A DNA stretch of 64,000 nucleotides, from positions 3,156,771 through 3,220,770 of the forward strand of contig NW_026946366.1 of the NCBI RefSeq assembly GCF_035222375.1, given 5' to 3'. Origin of the DNA: Podospora pseudocomata. Lineage: Eukaryota; Ascomycota; Sordariomycetes; Sordariales; Podosporaceae. Positions 11,261-25,700 of this stretch are shown here, in pieces. The notes under the pieces were generated by a model. It was given only the letters and a program-made list of their open reading frames with translations, did no database searches and was not told the origin of the DNA. Each line of letters starts with the position of its first letter. The first letter of the stretch is position 1. A program made the translations under genes and the position numbers.

Positions 11261-13141
11261 ATGACGATGCCTTCGCTATCAACAACACAACGGCACGGAC
11301 TTATCAGTGACCTCTCTCAAAACCATGCTCACCCCGGAACCCCTATTCAGACTCTCCCACAAGATATGGATATCTACGAGCCCTCGGACTGTGAATCTGA
11401 CCACTCGGATGACGAGGAAGTTGATCTTCCCCGACAGCCTCCGGCCACAGCAATAGCTACTACGCCCCGCCAATTGGAGGATGGGCTCGCTAAGCTTGAT
11501 TCTACTCCGTCTCCTAGAGTCACCATCATCTCCACCCCACTTTCTCTCACTGACAGAGAGGACGAACCTGATTGTCCTGTCACACTTGCTGGGCTGGACC
11601 CAGGCCCGTTGCCCCCGAAGAAAGGGTCCCGAACCTATCGCTACTTTCGTTACAATTTTGGTTCTGTCTACCGCCGAATCTTCTGCCTGGCATTCTTGGG
11701 CAACCTCTCGGCCCTCGTCGTCCTCGCTGCCAAACACGGGCTGTCAAGTCAGGCTGAGAGGTTCACCTATCAACAGGCCAGTATAGCGGTCACGGCCAAC
11801 GTTTTGGCCGCGCTGCTGGTCAGAAATGAGCATGTGGTCAATGCTTTCTTTTGGGTCTTTGCCGACAAGGTTGTCACCAAGTACCTCCCTCTGAGAGCCA
11901 GGAGGTTGGGGGCCAAGATCTACTCCTACGGCGGTGTCCATTCCGGGTGTGCCGTGGCTGCTACGGCGTGGTACATTGCGTTTCTTGTGCTCCTGACGCT
12001 GGAGTGGACTGGTTCCGACATCGCCGAGGAGCAAGGGATGGTGAAGGGATACATCTACCTCGTCAGCTACACCATCCTCGCACTCTTGGTCAGCATGCTC
12101 GCGACCGCATGGCCCGAGTTCCGAAGAAGGTACCACAACTGGTTTGAAGGCGTCCACAGGTTCATGGGATGGACGGCGGTGTTTTTGTTTTGGGTGCAGG
12201 TCTTGCTTCTCACTTATGAGAACTCCACCCCCGATTTCGGCACGGGGCTCGTGCAGTCACCCAACTTTTGGATGTTGGTGGTCATCACGGGGTTGGTCGT
12301 CTACCCTTGGACAAGGCTAAGGCTCAGAAAGGTCGAGGCCGAGGTGCTATCGAGCCATTGCGTCAAGCTCAATTTTGAGTACAGGGATGTGCACTATGGG
12401 CAGGCAGTCAAATTGACCGACAGCCCTCTGAGAGAGACGCACGGGTTCGGGGTCATCCCTCATCCGTATGCTCCAAAGATTGAAGATGCCACCCACCAGA
12501 CAAGCAGTAGCGGCAGCTCCATGGTGTCGGTCGAGAGAGAGAAGACGCAAAAACAAAACAAAGGGTTGTCGCATGCCGGTGAAAAGGGATATTCGGTCAT
12601 TGTGTCCAAGGCGGGAGACTGGACGTCCAAGATCATCGCCAATCCGCCCACGCACGTCTACACGAGGGGCACGCCGCAGTTTGGCGTCATGAGAGTCGCT
12701 GGCATGTTTGAACCGTGCGTCATTGTTGCGACGGGATCTGGAATCGCGCCGTGCCTGAGTCTGTTTGTGCAAAAGCCAGACCACCCTGTGAGAATCATTT
12801 GGTCCACCAAGTCACCCTTGCAGACGTATGGGCAGGACATCATTGATCTGCTCTACGCCACCGACCCGCGTGCCATCATCATTGATACCTCCAAGGGCGG
12901 CCCCAAATTCAAAAGGCCAGATTTGGTCAAATTGGCCTATCGAGTTTGGGAGGAGAGCCAAGGAGAGGGACCTGAGCAGTACGCGAGACTTGAGGGGAGA
13001 ACCAACTCAACTGGACGGAAAAAGATTGTCGGCAAGTGCGAGGCCGTGGTGATTATCAGTAACCAGAAGCTGACCGAGAAGGTGGTATATGGGCTGGAGA
13101 GCAGGGGCGTTCCTGCATTCGGAGCCTTGTTTGATTCCTGA
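11261..13141 (+). CDS. TmpA-like membrane flavoprotein (ferric-reductase-like fold)
   Basis: A 626-residue, intronless protein of a fungal family of plasma-membrane flavoproteins related to A. nidulans TmpA and to the C-terminal membrane part of some NRPS-like enzymes. It has an acidic, disordered N-terminus (about residues 35-60, DCESDHSDDEEVD). Several membrane segments follow, roughly residues 140-360, including FCLAFLGNLSALVVLAA, SGCAVAATAWYIAFLVLL, YLVSYTILALLVSMLA and MLVVITGLVVYPW. The family signature WFEGVHRFMGW sits between them. The C-terminal half looks like a ferredoxin-reductase-type module, with the pyridine-nucleotide-like motif ATGSGIAPCLS and the late TNSTGRKKIVGK. TmpA is known to act in asexual development signalling. 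Whether this protein does so is inference. No metal-reductase haem pattern is evident. Confidence 0.85.
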   Translation: MTMPSLSTTQRHGLISDLSQNHAHPGTPIQTLPQDMDIYEPSDCESDHSDDEEVDLPRQPPATAIATTPRQLEDGLAKLDSTPSPRVTIISTPLSLTDREDEPDCPVTLAGLDPGPLPPKKGSRTYRYFRYNFGSVYRRIFCLAFLGNLSALVVLAAKHGLSSQAERFTYQQASIAVTANVLAALLVRNEHVVNAFFWVFADKVVTKYLPLRARRLGAKIYSYGGVHSGCAVAATAWYIAFLVLLTLEWTGSDIAEEQGMVKGYIYLVSYTILALLVSMLATAWPEFRRRYHNWFEGVHRFMGWTAVFLFWVQVLLLTYENSTPDFGTGLVQSPNFWMLVVITGLVVYPWTRLRLRKVEAEVLSSHCVKLNFEYRDVHYGQAVKLTDSPLRETHGFGVIPHPYAPKIEDATHQTSSSGSSMVSVEREKTQKQNKGLSHAGEKGYSVIVSKAGDWTSKIIANPPTHVYTRGTPQFGVMRVAGMFEPCVIVATGSGIAPCLSLFVQKPDHPVRIIWSTKSPLQTYGQDIIDLLYATDPRAIIIDTSKGGPKFKRPDLVKLAYRVWEESQGEGPEQYARLEGRTNSTGRKKIVGKCEAVVIISNQKLTEKVVYGLESRGVPAFGALFDS

Positions 13142-13425
13142 ACCTTGTCTTTTAGAAGCTGGGTACGGTACCCTTTATTTGTTTAGTCACGCTGACGCGT
13201 TGCAAGTTAAAGGATTCACTTTGTGACTGGATATGAGAAATGTGGACATTTAGGATTGCGTAGGGGATTTGATGGTTTAGAGGGGGTAAATAGATGTGTC
13301 GGGGTCATGGGCATGCATTTCTTTGTCCTGATGGGTAGGTACGATTTGGGTAACTGTTCATTGCGCTGATCTTGAATAAAAGTTGAATATTGTTGATCTC
13401 CTACCTAGCATACAAGCATGCTACA

Positions 13426-15287
13426 TCAAATTTCCCCTGAATCCCAAACCACCACTCCTCCAACTACCGTCAACACACTTCTCAACTGTTTGATCCTTTC
13501 CTCCGGAATTGTGAAGTAGTTCTCACTAAGCACTGCTACATCACCCAGCCTTCCTGTCTCGAGAATACCCAAGCTATGCTCGTCAGGCCCGCCTAAGAAC
13601 CAAGTGTTGCGTTTCGTAAAGAGCTCCAGAACTTCTTGTCTGCTGATTGACTGGCCGGGGTTGATGAGCTCTCCTTTGGCGTTTTTTCCAGTAATTGCAT
13701 AATACGCATGAGGCCACGGGCTCAAGGGAGCAATGTTCGCCCCATCAGGACCGAACCCTCCACGGATTCCACTGTCCAGGATTCTTCGAAAAGGAGGTCC
13801 GGCGGGGTTTGTTGTGTTACCTATCCCTGAAAGGTAGAGCCAGCCAGAAACATTCACACCCGCCCCTAATGCCTTTAGTCTTCTGAGAGAATCTGTCGAG
13901 ATCCTTGGCACATGGGCGACAACCCAGCGTAGGTTTTTGATGGAGACTTCGGCGTCGACCTTTTCAAAGCCCTCTAGTTGTGTTTTGAGATCATTTTCTC
14001 CAAGAGCGTGTACCTCCAGCCGCCACCCTGCCTTGGCTATTTTAAGGGCGGCAGCTTCAAAGACGGGCCCGCCGGCGTAGTCTGCGATCCCGACGGCGAA
14101 CTCGCCGATGGCACCGGTACGCATCATGTCATTGCCAAAAAAAGGGAACGTGTTGCGCAGGCGCTCTACAAGAGTAGGGTTTTCTGTCGTTGTGTCATCG
14201 TGAAGGAAGTTTATGCGAAGCCGGATGATGCCGTCGAGGTCATTGTACACCGAGAGCCAAGGAAGATGAAAGGTATACAGATCTTCTGAGGCAGCACCGT
14301 CCGAGGATGTGTTGGTCGCACTGAAGGCCCCTTGATCCAGCTTTGGTGGCCTGGGTTAGTAAGAGCTCCAATAATGTTCACCAACATCTGTGGCAGGGTG
14401 TGCAGGCGGAGCATGAAGGTGAGGGGACATATATCGCAAGAAGAACCTACGTGTGTTGTCACTCCGACGCTGGCTGCATACTCCATTGCACTCCTCACGC
14501 TCCTCTTCCTCTCCTCAAACCCCAACAAGCTCTGCCTCAGCCACAACAGCGCTTTTCCATTTTCCAGTCCAGATGCAATACTTCCATTCGTCGCTATCAC
14601 CACGCTAGCCTCTCTTTCCAAGATCTCTCTGCCTTTTGTATTTGTGGTAGCCGGACCAGAAAAGGATGTGGAGATGAAGATTGGGTTGTCGTTCACTGCG
14701 CTATCCAGCTCCTCCAACGTAGGGAGTCTCTGTTCCTCGAGCTGATTGGGAGAAAAGCCACCGATGGTTGTGATCCACCCATCCTTTGGCACCCCTTTTG
14801 CACGCTGCTGATATGTTGCTTTCACATCAGCAACCGACAAGGACAGCTCCAGAGGGGTATGGTAACCGGGTCTGTTTCCGAGGAGAACAATGTGATTATG
14901 GCAGTCTATTAACCCCGGTACCGCAACTCGACGTCGGAGGTTGATTTTCCTGACTGGAGAGGACGACTGTGACAAAGTGCGTTCAGCCTCGGGTAAATCG
15001 TCACCAGTATATGCAATGTATCCATCTCTAACGGCCAAAATGGAGACTACCCGGTTGCTGGGGCCGATTGTGTGAATTTTGCCGTTATAAAGAAGCACAG
15101 ACCCGCGTAGAGAGCCCGAAGTATGGGACTGGGTGATGAAACGAGAGGGCAAAACTGGAGTGAAGGAAGATTCAATCGACAGCGTGGAACTAGTATTGCT
15201 GGACACTTGGACGTCGAGTGGGGAGGCAAATAGGACCCAGAATTGGAATACGAGTAAGAAGGGTAGGATGGTGATAATGGCAAACAT
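13426..15287 (-). CDS. Amidohydrolase (YtcJ/amidohydrolase-3 type), membrane-anchored
   Basis: Metal-dependent hydrolase of the amidohydrolase superfamily; the substrate is not predictable. Two minus-strand exons, 15287-14451 and 14340-13426, are separated by a 110 bp intron (GTAGGT...CAAAG). Splicing restores the continuous motif GVTTHLDQGAF. The product is 583 residues. The start chosen is the first ATG (15287), which opens directly on a hydrophobic stretch FAIITILPFLLVFQFWVLF, a likely signal anchor. Motifs: YNGKIHTIGPSNRV (beta-sandwich entry), VPGLIDCHNHIVLLG (metal His pair), WRLEVHALGEND (metal His), RWVVAHVPR and GFGPDGANIAPLSPW. The end ILETGRLGDVAVLSENYFTIPEERI is typical of this subfamily. 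Full length for the family. Confidence 0.87.
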
Positions 15288-15904
15288 GACTCTCAGGGTG
15301 TCCACGATTAATGGATTTATGTTCAAGTAGAATGCGGAGCAGACAATTGTGCTGTCAATGCTTCGGAGTATGTCCCGTCATATACTACCTAGGGTATTAA
15401 ACCCTAGCCACATTATATACCTGAAAGGTAGGTAAGGTACCATGCCCTCCTTCACTTGAGGGAGGGTACCCGTCGCGGTGATCACATACCCACGAAGGAG
15501 GGGGAGTGTGGACAGAGGTACCTTGGGTAACGAGCCAGTGACTAGGTATCGAGATATGCAATACAATGGAAATACTCGGCGGACAAAAATATCAGCCGAA
15601 GCATGCTCCTAGGCAGGTGGTTCACTAGTCTGAGATGCATACATATATTGGTAGTATTGCATGAGGGGTTGCTCTGGCAGCCTGAGCACACTGGTGATGG
15701 GTGGTTTTGTGTCATCGTTCGGAAGTTTGGAGAGCTTGGCTTGCCCATCACCTGCAAAATAAGCCGCACTGCACCCTCTTTTGGAACCAAGACCAATTGA
15801 ATAGCAATGCTGAAAAGACTTAGTCACAAGAGAAGGAAAAAGACGTCATTTCTGTCGCATGATATGAATTCTGAGTCTGGGTGGTAAAGCATCCAATCAT
15901 AAAA
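15288..15904. other. Intergenic upstream of amidohydrolase and tRNA
   Basis: Contains dense TACC/GGTA words, for example at 15385-15440 and 15515-15545 (AGGTAGGTAAGGTACC type). No coding signal. Confidence 0.55.
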
Positions 15905-15976
15905 GCCTGCTTGGCCAAGTGGTAAGGCGTCGCACTTGTAATGCGAAGAGCACAGGTTCGATTCCTGTAGTAGGCA
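15905..15976 (+). tRNA. tRNA-Thr (anticodon UGU)
   Basis: A 72 nt cloverleaf without intron or encoded CCA. The acceptor stem GCCTGCT pairs with AGTAGGC (one G-U). The D arm is GCC...GGC, and the anticodon stem TCGCA/TGCGA holds the loop CTTGTAA, giving UGU, which reads ACA threonine codons. The T arm ACAGG/CCTGT holds loop TTCGATT, matching the B box. A short T run follows at about 15979, fitting RNA polymerase III termination. Confidence 0.95.
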
Positions 15977-16108
15977 TTAATTTTACCATAACCAGTTATG
16001 TTGATCCTGATCACACAAATGGAACATTTTTGTAATTGCAAATTCTTCATGAAAACCTGGAACAGTAGACAGAAATGGCAAACAGACAACAACAAGCCAA
16101 CACCCAGA

Positions 16109-19100
16109 TCACACTTCCCTGCGTCTTTTTGCACTTGACCGAAACCTTGGAGAACGCCGTCCTCGCTTCGACCCACGAGCCCCATCATCCCAAGCCCCAT
16201 TTTGTAATTCCTCCTCCACCCGTATCGCGTGCTGTACGGCCTTGTCCATTCCATTCCTCACATACTCCTCTGGAGTGCTGTCGCCCTCTAGCCTCAGATG
16301 CCATGCTCGTATACACTGCTTGGGATCAAAAGTTTGTACTGGCAATGGACCGAAAAGACGAGATTCTATTCCACTGCGCATAAAGTCATCCAGTGAAGTC
16401 CATGGTCTAGGACCTTGACAGAATTTCTCAGAAGCTGGGCCCAGTGCTGAATCAACGCTGTGGGTGATGGTCCTGGTTTGAGACGTCTTTGGTCCTTGGC
16501 TCGGTACCGTGGTGCCCTGATACCTTCCAGGCAGAGTTTGTGCCACCAACCTCCCCTGACAAGTGGGAATATTCAGATTTCTAGACAGTGTATTGGTACC
16601 GCCATCTTCATCCTCGCTCAGGACCTGGAGAGTCATGACGCTCGACATCTTAGCCATCGTAGGAGCGTCATCGCCATCGCCAGCGTCTTCCTCTCCAGCC
16701 CAAGGGTTTTCACCGGCATAGAGCTTGCGGTAGTACTCGGCCAGCGGAATTCCCTTCGTCGTGGGAGTGGAGCGCCTCACACTGGAATCAATGTATGACG
16801 AGTTCCCCTCAGCAGCATCTATATTGTCTTGAATAGTCTGGTCCATTCTCCCGTCGTCCAGATCGCCCGGCGCATTAAACAAGTTTCTAAGAGGTGTGAC
16901 AGATTCCTCGTCAGCCGACATCGATAACCCATCAGCAAAGGAGTTTTCTGCAGCTTGTTCTGCCTCGAGTAGTATCGTATCATCAGCTGCCCAAAATGCC
17001 GGCAGGTTTGTGACATCTTTGAGGGTCATGTCTGGGTTTTCGAAGAACCCTGTTCTCAAAATGTATTCGCAGTATTTTTCCAGGCGGTCAAGTGCCCTAT
17101 TTTCGTATGAGGGGTCATTCGGGTCTGGCAGGATCGTGGATTTCCCATCAGGATCGGCAGAGCTTGACTGCTCGTGCTCGGCCTCTAACATCCACTCATC
17201 GTAAAGACCGGGCTTGCTCTTGAAATCACGGTGCACAGGCACAGTGCCACCCTCTGTGAATTGTTGATTGTTGATGAACGATATCTGGTCCTTCCACCAT
17301 TCCATGAGGCTTTCCAAGAATCGAACTTCGTTGTCAATCCTACGGATGGTATCGTTATGCTTGCGGTCGAACTCGTGATGCATGCTGATTTGGGTGTTTA
17401 TGTTTCTCTCCTTGTAAACATGAGCCAAGCTATAATCAGCCTTCCTGCCCTCAAAAATGGAATTTTCATGATGCTTTTCCTCCTGTAGGTGCTTGACCTT
17501 TCTGCGCTCCACCTCGGCCCAAAAAGAGCTTCTCGCCGCCAAAATATTCTTCACATGTTTGTCCACAATGGCAAGTGTCCTCTTATCAATGTCGGGAAGA
17601 TTCCCACGTGTGGCAATGTCGATCTGGCGGGATCTCCGGATGTCGAGAGTACTAAGCTCCCTGGCCATGAAGGGATATAGTTCCCAGACTGGCTTGTTCA
17701 CTCGGGCCACGATGGCAGCATCTCTAAGCGGGGAGTTGGTGCTCACAGTTGGGATTGACGACTGGTGCGAGCTCGAGGACTGCTGTGACCTTCCAGACTG
17801 TTGTGGGCTTGAAGACTGATGTGCATGCGAAGGGGTGGACGTCCCGGTCTGGGGGGCGGTGATCAGCGGCTTCACATAAAAGTTGTTCATGAACGGATAC
17901 ATGTAATTCTTCTCGGCTATTTTGAGCAGTTTTCGTCGGTCATTCAATATTTTGTTGTGCCGGTGAATTGTTCGGACGAGGTCTTTGTACTTCCCACCGC
18001 GGGCTTCCATAACCATGATGACAGCCGACCGGGAAGGCCAAAAAGGAAACGTGTGTACCCTAATCGCGACGAGAGCCATGTGAGCTTGCTGAAAGTCCTG
18101 GGTAGCAGTGAAAGGCCATCGCTGCGGGTCATAAGCCCGATAAGGCATCCCGCCCCTGATGCCCATGGTCCACATGACCGGGCGATCCCTTTTGTCCTTC
18201 GCCCTTCTATGCTGATCCAGTTTATAGTCGGCCAACGCAATGACATGTCCGTAAAGCCAGTCGTTGCTGGGCCATTCCTCCCAGCGTCTTTCCCTTTGTA
18301 CCTTCTTGGTTTGAGTAAATTCGGTCCACCATGCACATGTCGCTTCCTTCATGTCCGCCGTGTTGTCGTATTCTTCGGCTGCGAAATCCAACATATCCTC
18401 AAACTTCCCCACGAGATCAAGCAGTTCTCCGCTGTATTTTGCTCGCAACTTCTTGGAGCTTGCGAGTTTGGTAAAGGGAAATTTGATCTCATCGCCGGCT
18501 TGCTCCCGTTCGGCAACGTGAAAGGCTAGCTCTCTGCCCAGACCCCACGCTTTGATGCGTTTTTCAGAGATAGTCAACAGTGTCTTCAGCATCACACCGA
18601 AATACATCTTGTCAAACCACGTCCCCGGCTCTGGAAGCCTTTTCAACCTTGCCTTGTATTCACCGTGAACATCATGTTTCACGTCGCACGCCAGGCCAAA
18701 GTCTGCAAGGTGAATCTGTGGAAAACAGGCGTTAAAGTTCTCGAGTCGTGGGTCTTTTTGTTTTTCTTCAGCAGAAGGGTAGTGCAGCCAAATATTGTGT
18801 AAGTGGCCGTCATTGTGGCCAATCGAGACCCAATCTTTCAACGTTGGATGCTTCAAGTCGGTCTTCAAGTGGTTGTTATTCCGGAGGTTCTCCTCTGGAG
18901 ATTTCACATGGCCTGTGTGCAAGTAGGCATAAGCCCGCCCGACTTGGGCGATGAAATGCCAGATGAATTCCTCGGGGACATCCTCGGCTCCTGTACGCTC
19001 CAAATTTTTAGACAAGCGCCCTTTCTTGTAATTCTCCAGGAGTTCCCAGAGCGAGCCGCCATTGTAGTATTTCATGAACATGGTTGACTGTGAGTCTCCG

Positions 19101-19693
19101 TGCCAGTTTTTAATGTCGTTGTCGGGTCTGGTTCCGTAATCATGTATCTGAACTGCATACATCTGCGAGATTGGATACAGAATAGCTACGTAGTACACAT
19201 TTTATTAGCAGCTGCGTCTGGACGATGATGGACAACACATACGGTCATATTCTAGCGATCTGTACGCTGCAGGGTCGTCCAAAGTCATGTACTCAATCTC
19301 TGGTATGATTCCGTTGACATTGCTCGACAACCGCCACGAGATATTGCCCAGCACCTGTTTGATGACCACCTGCTCCTCCGGTTTGTCCACAGAGTGGAAC
19401 AGCCCTACCATCACACCATTTTTGGTCACGTACTTCGGGAGAGTAAACCAACGGATCAAAACAAAGCCCTTGGGACGAGCCTGTAGCCAGATGAGGGATT
19501 TGTTGGTAACAGGCGATTCATTTTTGTAAGCTTCTCTTTCGGCCACCTCGGGCCGCTCGAGTGGAAAGGCTACCAGCGTCATGTTTTTCCACCCTCGCTC
19601 TTCGATCTTCTCGCCAAAAGGTGTATCTGTAGAGCGTTGGACGCCCACAAAGCCGGAATCATCGCGAATTGTGCTGTCGTTCGGAGATGCCAT
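16109..19693 (-). CDS. Large protein-kinase-like protein with non-RD catalytic loop
   Basis: Predicted fungus-specific kinase-like protein of 1175 residues. Exons are 19693-19243 and 19185-16109. The 57 bp intron (GTATGT...ACGTAG) falls inside the kinase fold and splicing gives EYDPILYP. Kinase landmarks: the VAIK-type lysine at about residue 112 (VVIKQV), MKYYNGGSLWELL as hinge and helix D, the catalytic loop GHNDGHLHN with Asp 276 and Asn 281, and LADFGLA with Asp 312. The Arg of the usual HRD is Asn, and no clear glycine-rich loop precedes the lysine. The long C-terminal part has a Ser/Gln-rich linker (about 560-590), charged helical stretches and a basic tail KRGRRSPRFRSSAKRRREV that could be a nuclear signal. 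Substrates unknown. Activity is plausible because K, D, N and DFG are kept. Confidence 0.8.
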
Positions 19694-23020
<3,327 letters not shown>

Positions 23021-24133
23021 GTTGTTGGATTTGACCTTGGACGTTCTGGGGTGGGTTCTCACCACGCGGTCTCAAACTTCGATGGACGGTAAGGGAAAGT
23101 CTGCAAGGTAGATAGGATAAGGGGACGCCTCATGCTTCATGTACATAATTGCACCCTTGCATGCCATCACGGGATGTGGTACAAATACTCGTTTTCTCCA
23201 TCAAAAGCTTCGATCGATGTATGTGTCTGTGTGTGTGAAGTATCCTCATGTTTTGGACGGGATGCCCTGGTGGGCTGAGATGTCGAGAGATTGAAAAGGC
23301 TGTCTGTGGTGTGTGTAGCTGGGGTGTCTGCGGTGTCAACGAATAGGATGAGTGGTAAGAACCTTGCATCTGTGTCCTACAGTCACACCACCGTCGCCTG
23401 CTTTCTCCTCAGGTCCAACCAAAATACCGACACGGTGAGACAGGAGACAGGGCTGTGTCTCTGATGCCCTGGTGGTGTAAAAACAGCTGGTAGGTAGCTA
23501 GATTCACAACATCGTCGAAATGGATGGCTGGCCGAGCGTGATCAGGTAAGCTCGCATCAAGCCAAAGAGGGAAAAGGCATCGAGGCGGTACATCAGGAAC
23601 CTCGCCGCTATTTTCCCCGCACAAAGCGACCCTAAAAGCCCACACCGCTTGCCTCGTTGAGATAAGGCCCTGTTGCCCTGAAGAGCGAGAACCAAGGATT
23701 GACCAATGGCGGTCTTGGCCCGTTCGCCATCGCCTTCTTGGCCTCCCCCTGCAAGACTTCTATCGGTCTCTTGCCCTCGATCGAGGACTAAACCAAGTTC
23801 GGACCATGACAGCAGAAGCGGGGTCGGCAGTTCAGCCTATGGGTTGCCATTGGTGATGATGGGTGATCTGGTTCCTGCGGTCTGCCAACGGCCAGCTTTG
23901 AGAAGCGTCACGTTGGCGCCCACGGTACCGGAGCTGAAGGGGGTGCTCGGAGAGTAAAAGAAGGACCGGGCTCCATATTTTGATCCTGTCCTTTTCCCTT
24001 GCTCTCAACCGTTGCTGACAGCCAACCTTTTCTGCCCGTCCACGATAGGGTCAACCCACCATCTGTGTCCTTTCACCGATTCACTAGAAGCCAGCACCCT
24101 GCGGCTCATCAACGTGGTCGACAGCAACGTAAA
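23021..24133. other. Intergenic between xylanase and monooxygenase
   Basis: 3' flank of the xylanase with TG/GT-rich stretches (23222-23240, 23308-23330) and the leader of the next gene. Short ORFs only, none with a recognisable domain. Confidence 0.5.
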
Positions 24134-25435
24134 ATGGCGAATAATTCCCCACGCCGACCCCCATCGGGGATCAAGGTCATCGTGGTCGGAGCTGGCTTCG
24201 CGGGTCTTGCTGCGGCCATTGAATGCGATCGGAAGGGCCACTCCGTCACACTGTTTGACAAGGTTGATAACATTGAAGAGATCACCAGGATCGGCGATAT
24301 CATCTCTTTCGACCCGAATGGCTCCGTTGCCTTCGAGCGCTGGCCAGGTGTTGTGGATCAAATGGAAGCCATTGCCCGCCAGACTAAGCACATTGACCTC
24401 TATCACCACCAAGGCAAGTTTGTCACGCGGCAGGACTTCTCCCACGAGAAGGCATGGGGAAGAAGGATCAATGGCCACCGAGGGCAATTGCACAACATCA
24501 TATATCGACATGCTGTGGATCGTGGTATCGACATCCGCCTCGGGAAGCGGGTCGAGGACTACTTTGAGCAAGACTCGCCCCCTCAGGCCGGTGTGGTGGT
24601 GAACGGAGAGCGCATCGCGGCGGACGTGGTGATCGCGGCCGAGGGAGTGAGATCGCGAGGGAGAAAGATTGTGCTCGGTTTTGACGAAAACCCAAAGTCG
24701 TCCGGGTACGCCGTGTACAGAGCCTGGTTTCCGGCCGACCGGGTGCGCAATAATCCTGTCATCAAGCATCTGGTTGAGAATGGCGACACGCACCAGGGCT
24801 TCATCGGGCCGGACATCCACTTTCTGGCCTCCACCATCAAGAACGGGACCGAGGTCAACTGGGTCTTCACCCACATTGACGATGGGAATATCGAGGAGTC
24901 ATGGCAGTTTCCGGGAAAGCCCGAGGAGGCGCTCAAGTATCTTGAGGGGTGGTGCGATGTTGTGCATGAACTGGTCAAGGCGACGCCTGATGGAAGACTG
25001 ATAGACCATAAGCTGGTGTACCGGGACCCCCTGCCGACGTTCATCTCACCCAAGCGGCGGATTGCCTTGATTGGCGACTCTGCGCATCCGTTCCTGCCCA
25101 CGTCGATTCAAGGAGCGAGCCAGAGTATCGAAGATGGCGTTGTATTGGCGACCTGCCTAGAGCTCAGCGGTAGACAGAACATCCCGCGAGCTCTTAAGGC
25201 GTACGAGAAACTTCGATACGCACGAGTACATCGGGCACAGGCCAATGGCCCAAAGATGAGAGAGAGGTGGCACAAGGCAGACTGGAATGAGGTGTGGAAA
25301 AAGCCAGAGATGATCCACCTCATTCGGGAAACGTGGCTGCTGAATTTTGATGCCGAGAAGGATGCATATGACAGGTTCTCCAGTGTCCTCGAGGAGTTGG
25401 AGAGAGATGAACAGCAAATCAAACCAAGGCTGTAA
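24134..25435 (+). CDS. FAD-dependent monooxygenase, salicylate-hydroxylase type
   Basis: Intronless flavoprotein of 433 residues that would hydroxylate an aromatic or similar substrate using NAD(P)H and oxygen. The ATG at 24134 (context AAAATGG) is preferred over the open frame upstream, because it places the Rossmann motif VIVVGAGFAGLAAAIE near the N-terminus as in the family. The second FAD motif is IGDSAHPFLPTSIQGASQSIEDG, and the DG-type motif is represented by VVIAAEGVRSRGRK. HRGQLHNIIYRHA after the first domain is usual. No signal peptide, so cytosolic. No biosynthetic cluster surrounds it; the neighbours are a xylanase and a WW protein, so the substrate cannot be inferred. Confidence 0.9.
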   Translation: MANNSPRRPPSGIKVIVVGAGFAGLAAAIECDRKGHSVTLFDKVDNIEEITRIGDIISFDPNGSVAFERWPGVVDQMEAIARQTKHIDLYHHQGKFVTRQDFSHEKAWGRRINGHRGQLHNIIYRHAVDRGIDIRLGKRVEDYFEQDSPPQAGVVVNGERIAADVVIAAEGVRSRGRKIVLGFDENPKSSGYAVYRAWFPADRVRNNPVIKHLVENGDTHQGFIGPDIHFLASTIKNGTEVNWVFTHIDDGNIEESWQFPGKPEEALKYLEGWCDVVHELVKATPDGRLIDHKLVYRDPLPTFISPKRRIALIGDSAHPFLPTSIQGASQSIEDGVVLATCLELSGRQNIPRALKAYEKLRYARVHRAQANGPKMRERWHKADWNEVWKKPEMIHLIRETWLLNFDAEKDAYDRFSSVLEELERDEQQIKPRL

Positions 25436-25573
25436 ATATGCTTTCCTTACTTGTTTGTATCCCGGTGTCGATGAAACGACGGTCGAGAGGTTTTCTTATT
25501 AAATGAACATCTAGGTAGCGAACTGTCTCGTGGTAGAAGTAAAGCCTGGGGTGATGGTCCTACGCCAAGATTG

Positions 25574-25612
25574 TAGCCCCTGAACCCCTGATTTAACCCT
25601 GAACCCCTGAGA
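25574..25612. repeat. CCCCTGA-type short tandem repeat
   Basis: Imperfect tandem of GAACCCCTGA-like words in the 3' flank between the convergent monooxygenase and WW genes. A close relative lies at about 61591-61630. Confidence 0.6.
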
Positions 25613-25700
25613 AATGGTGGAGAGTGATGTAAACCCCACTCTAATTTGGAAAACAATGTAAGTGAATACTACAAATATCTCTTCTGATAAATAAGGCGCG

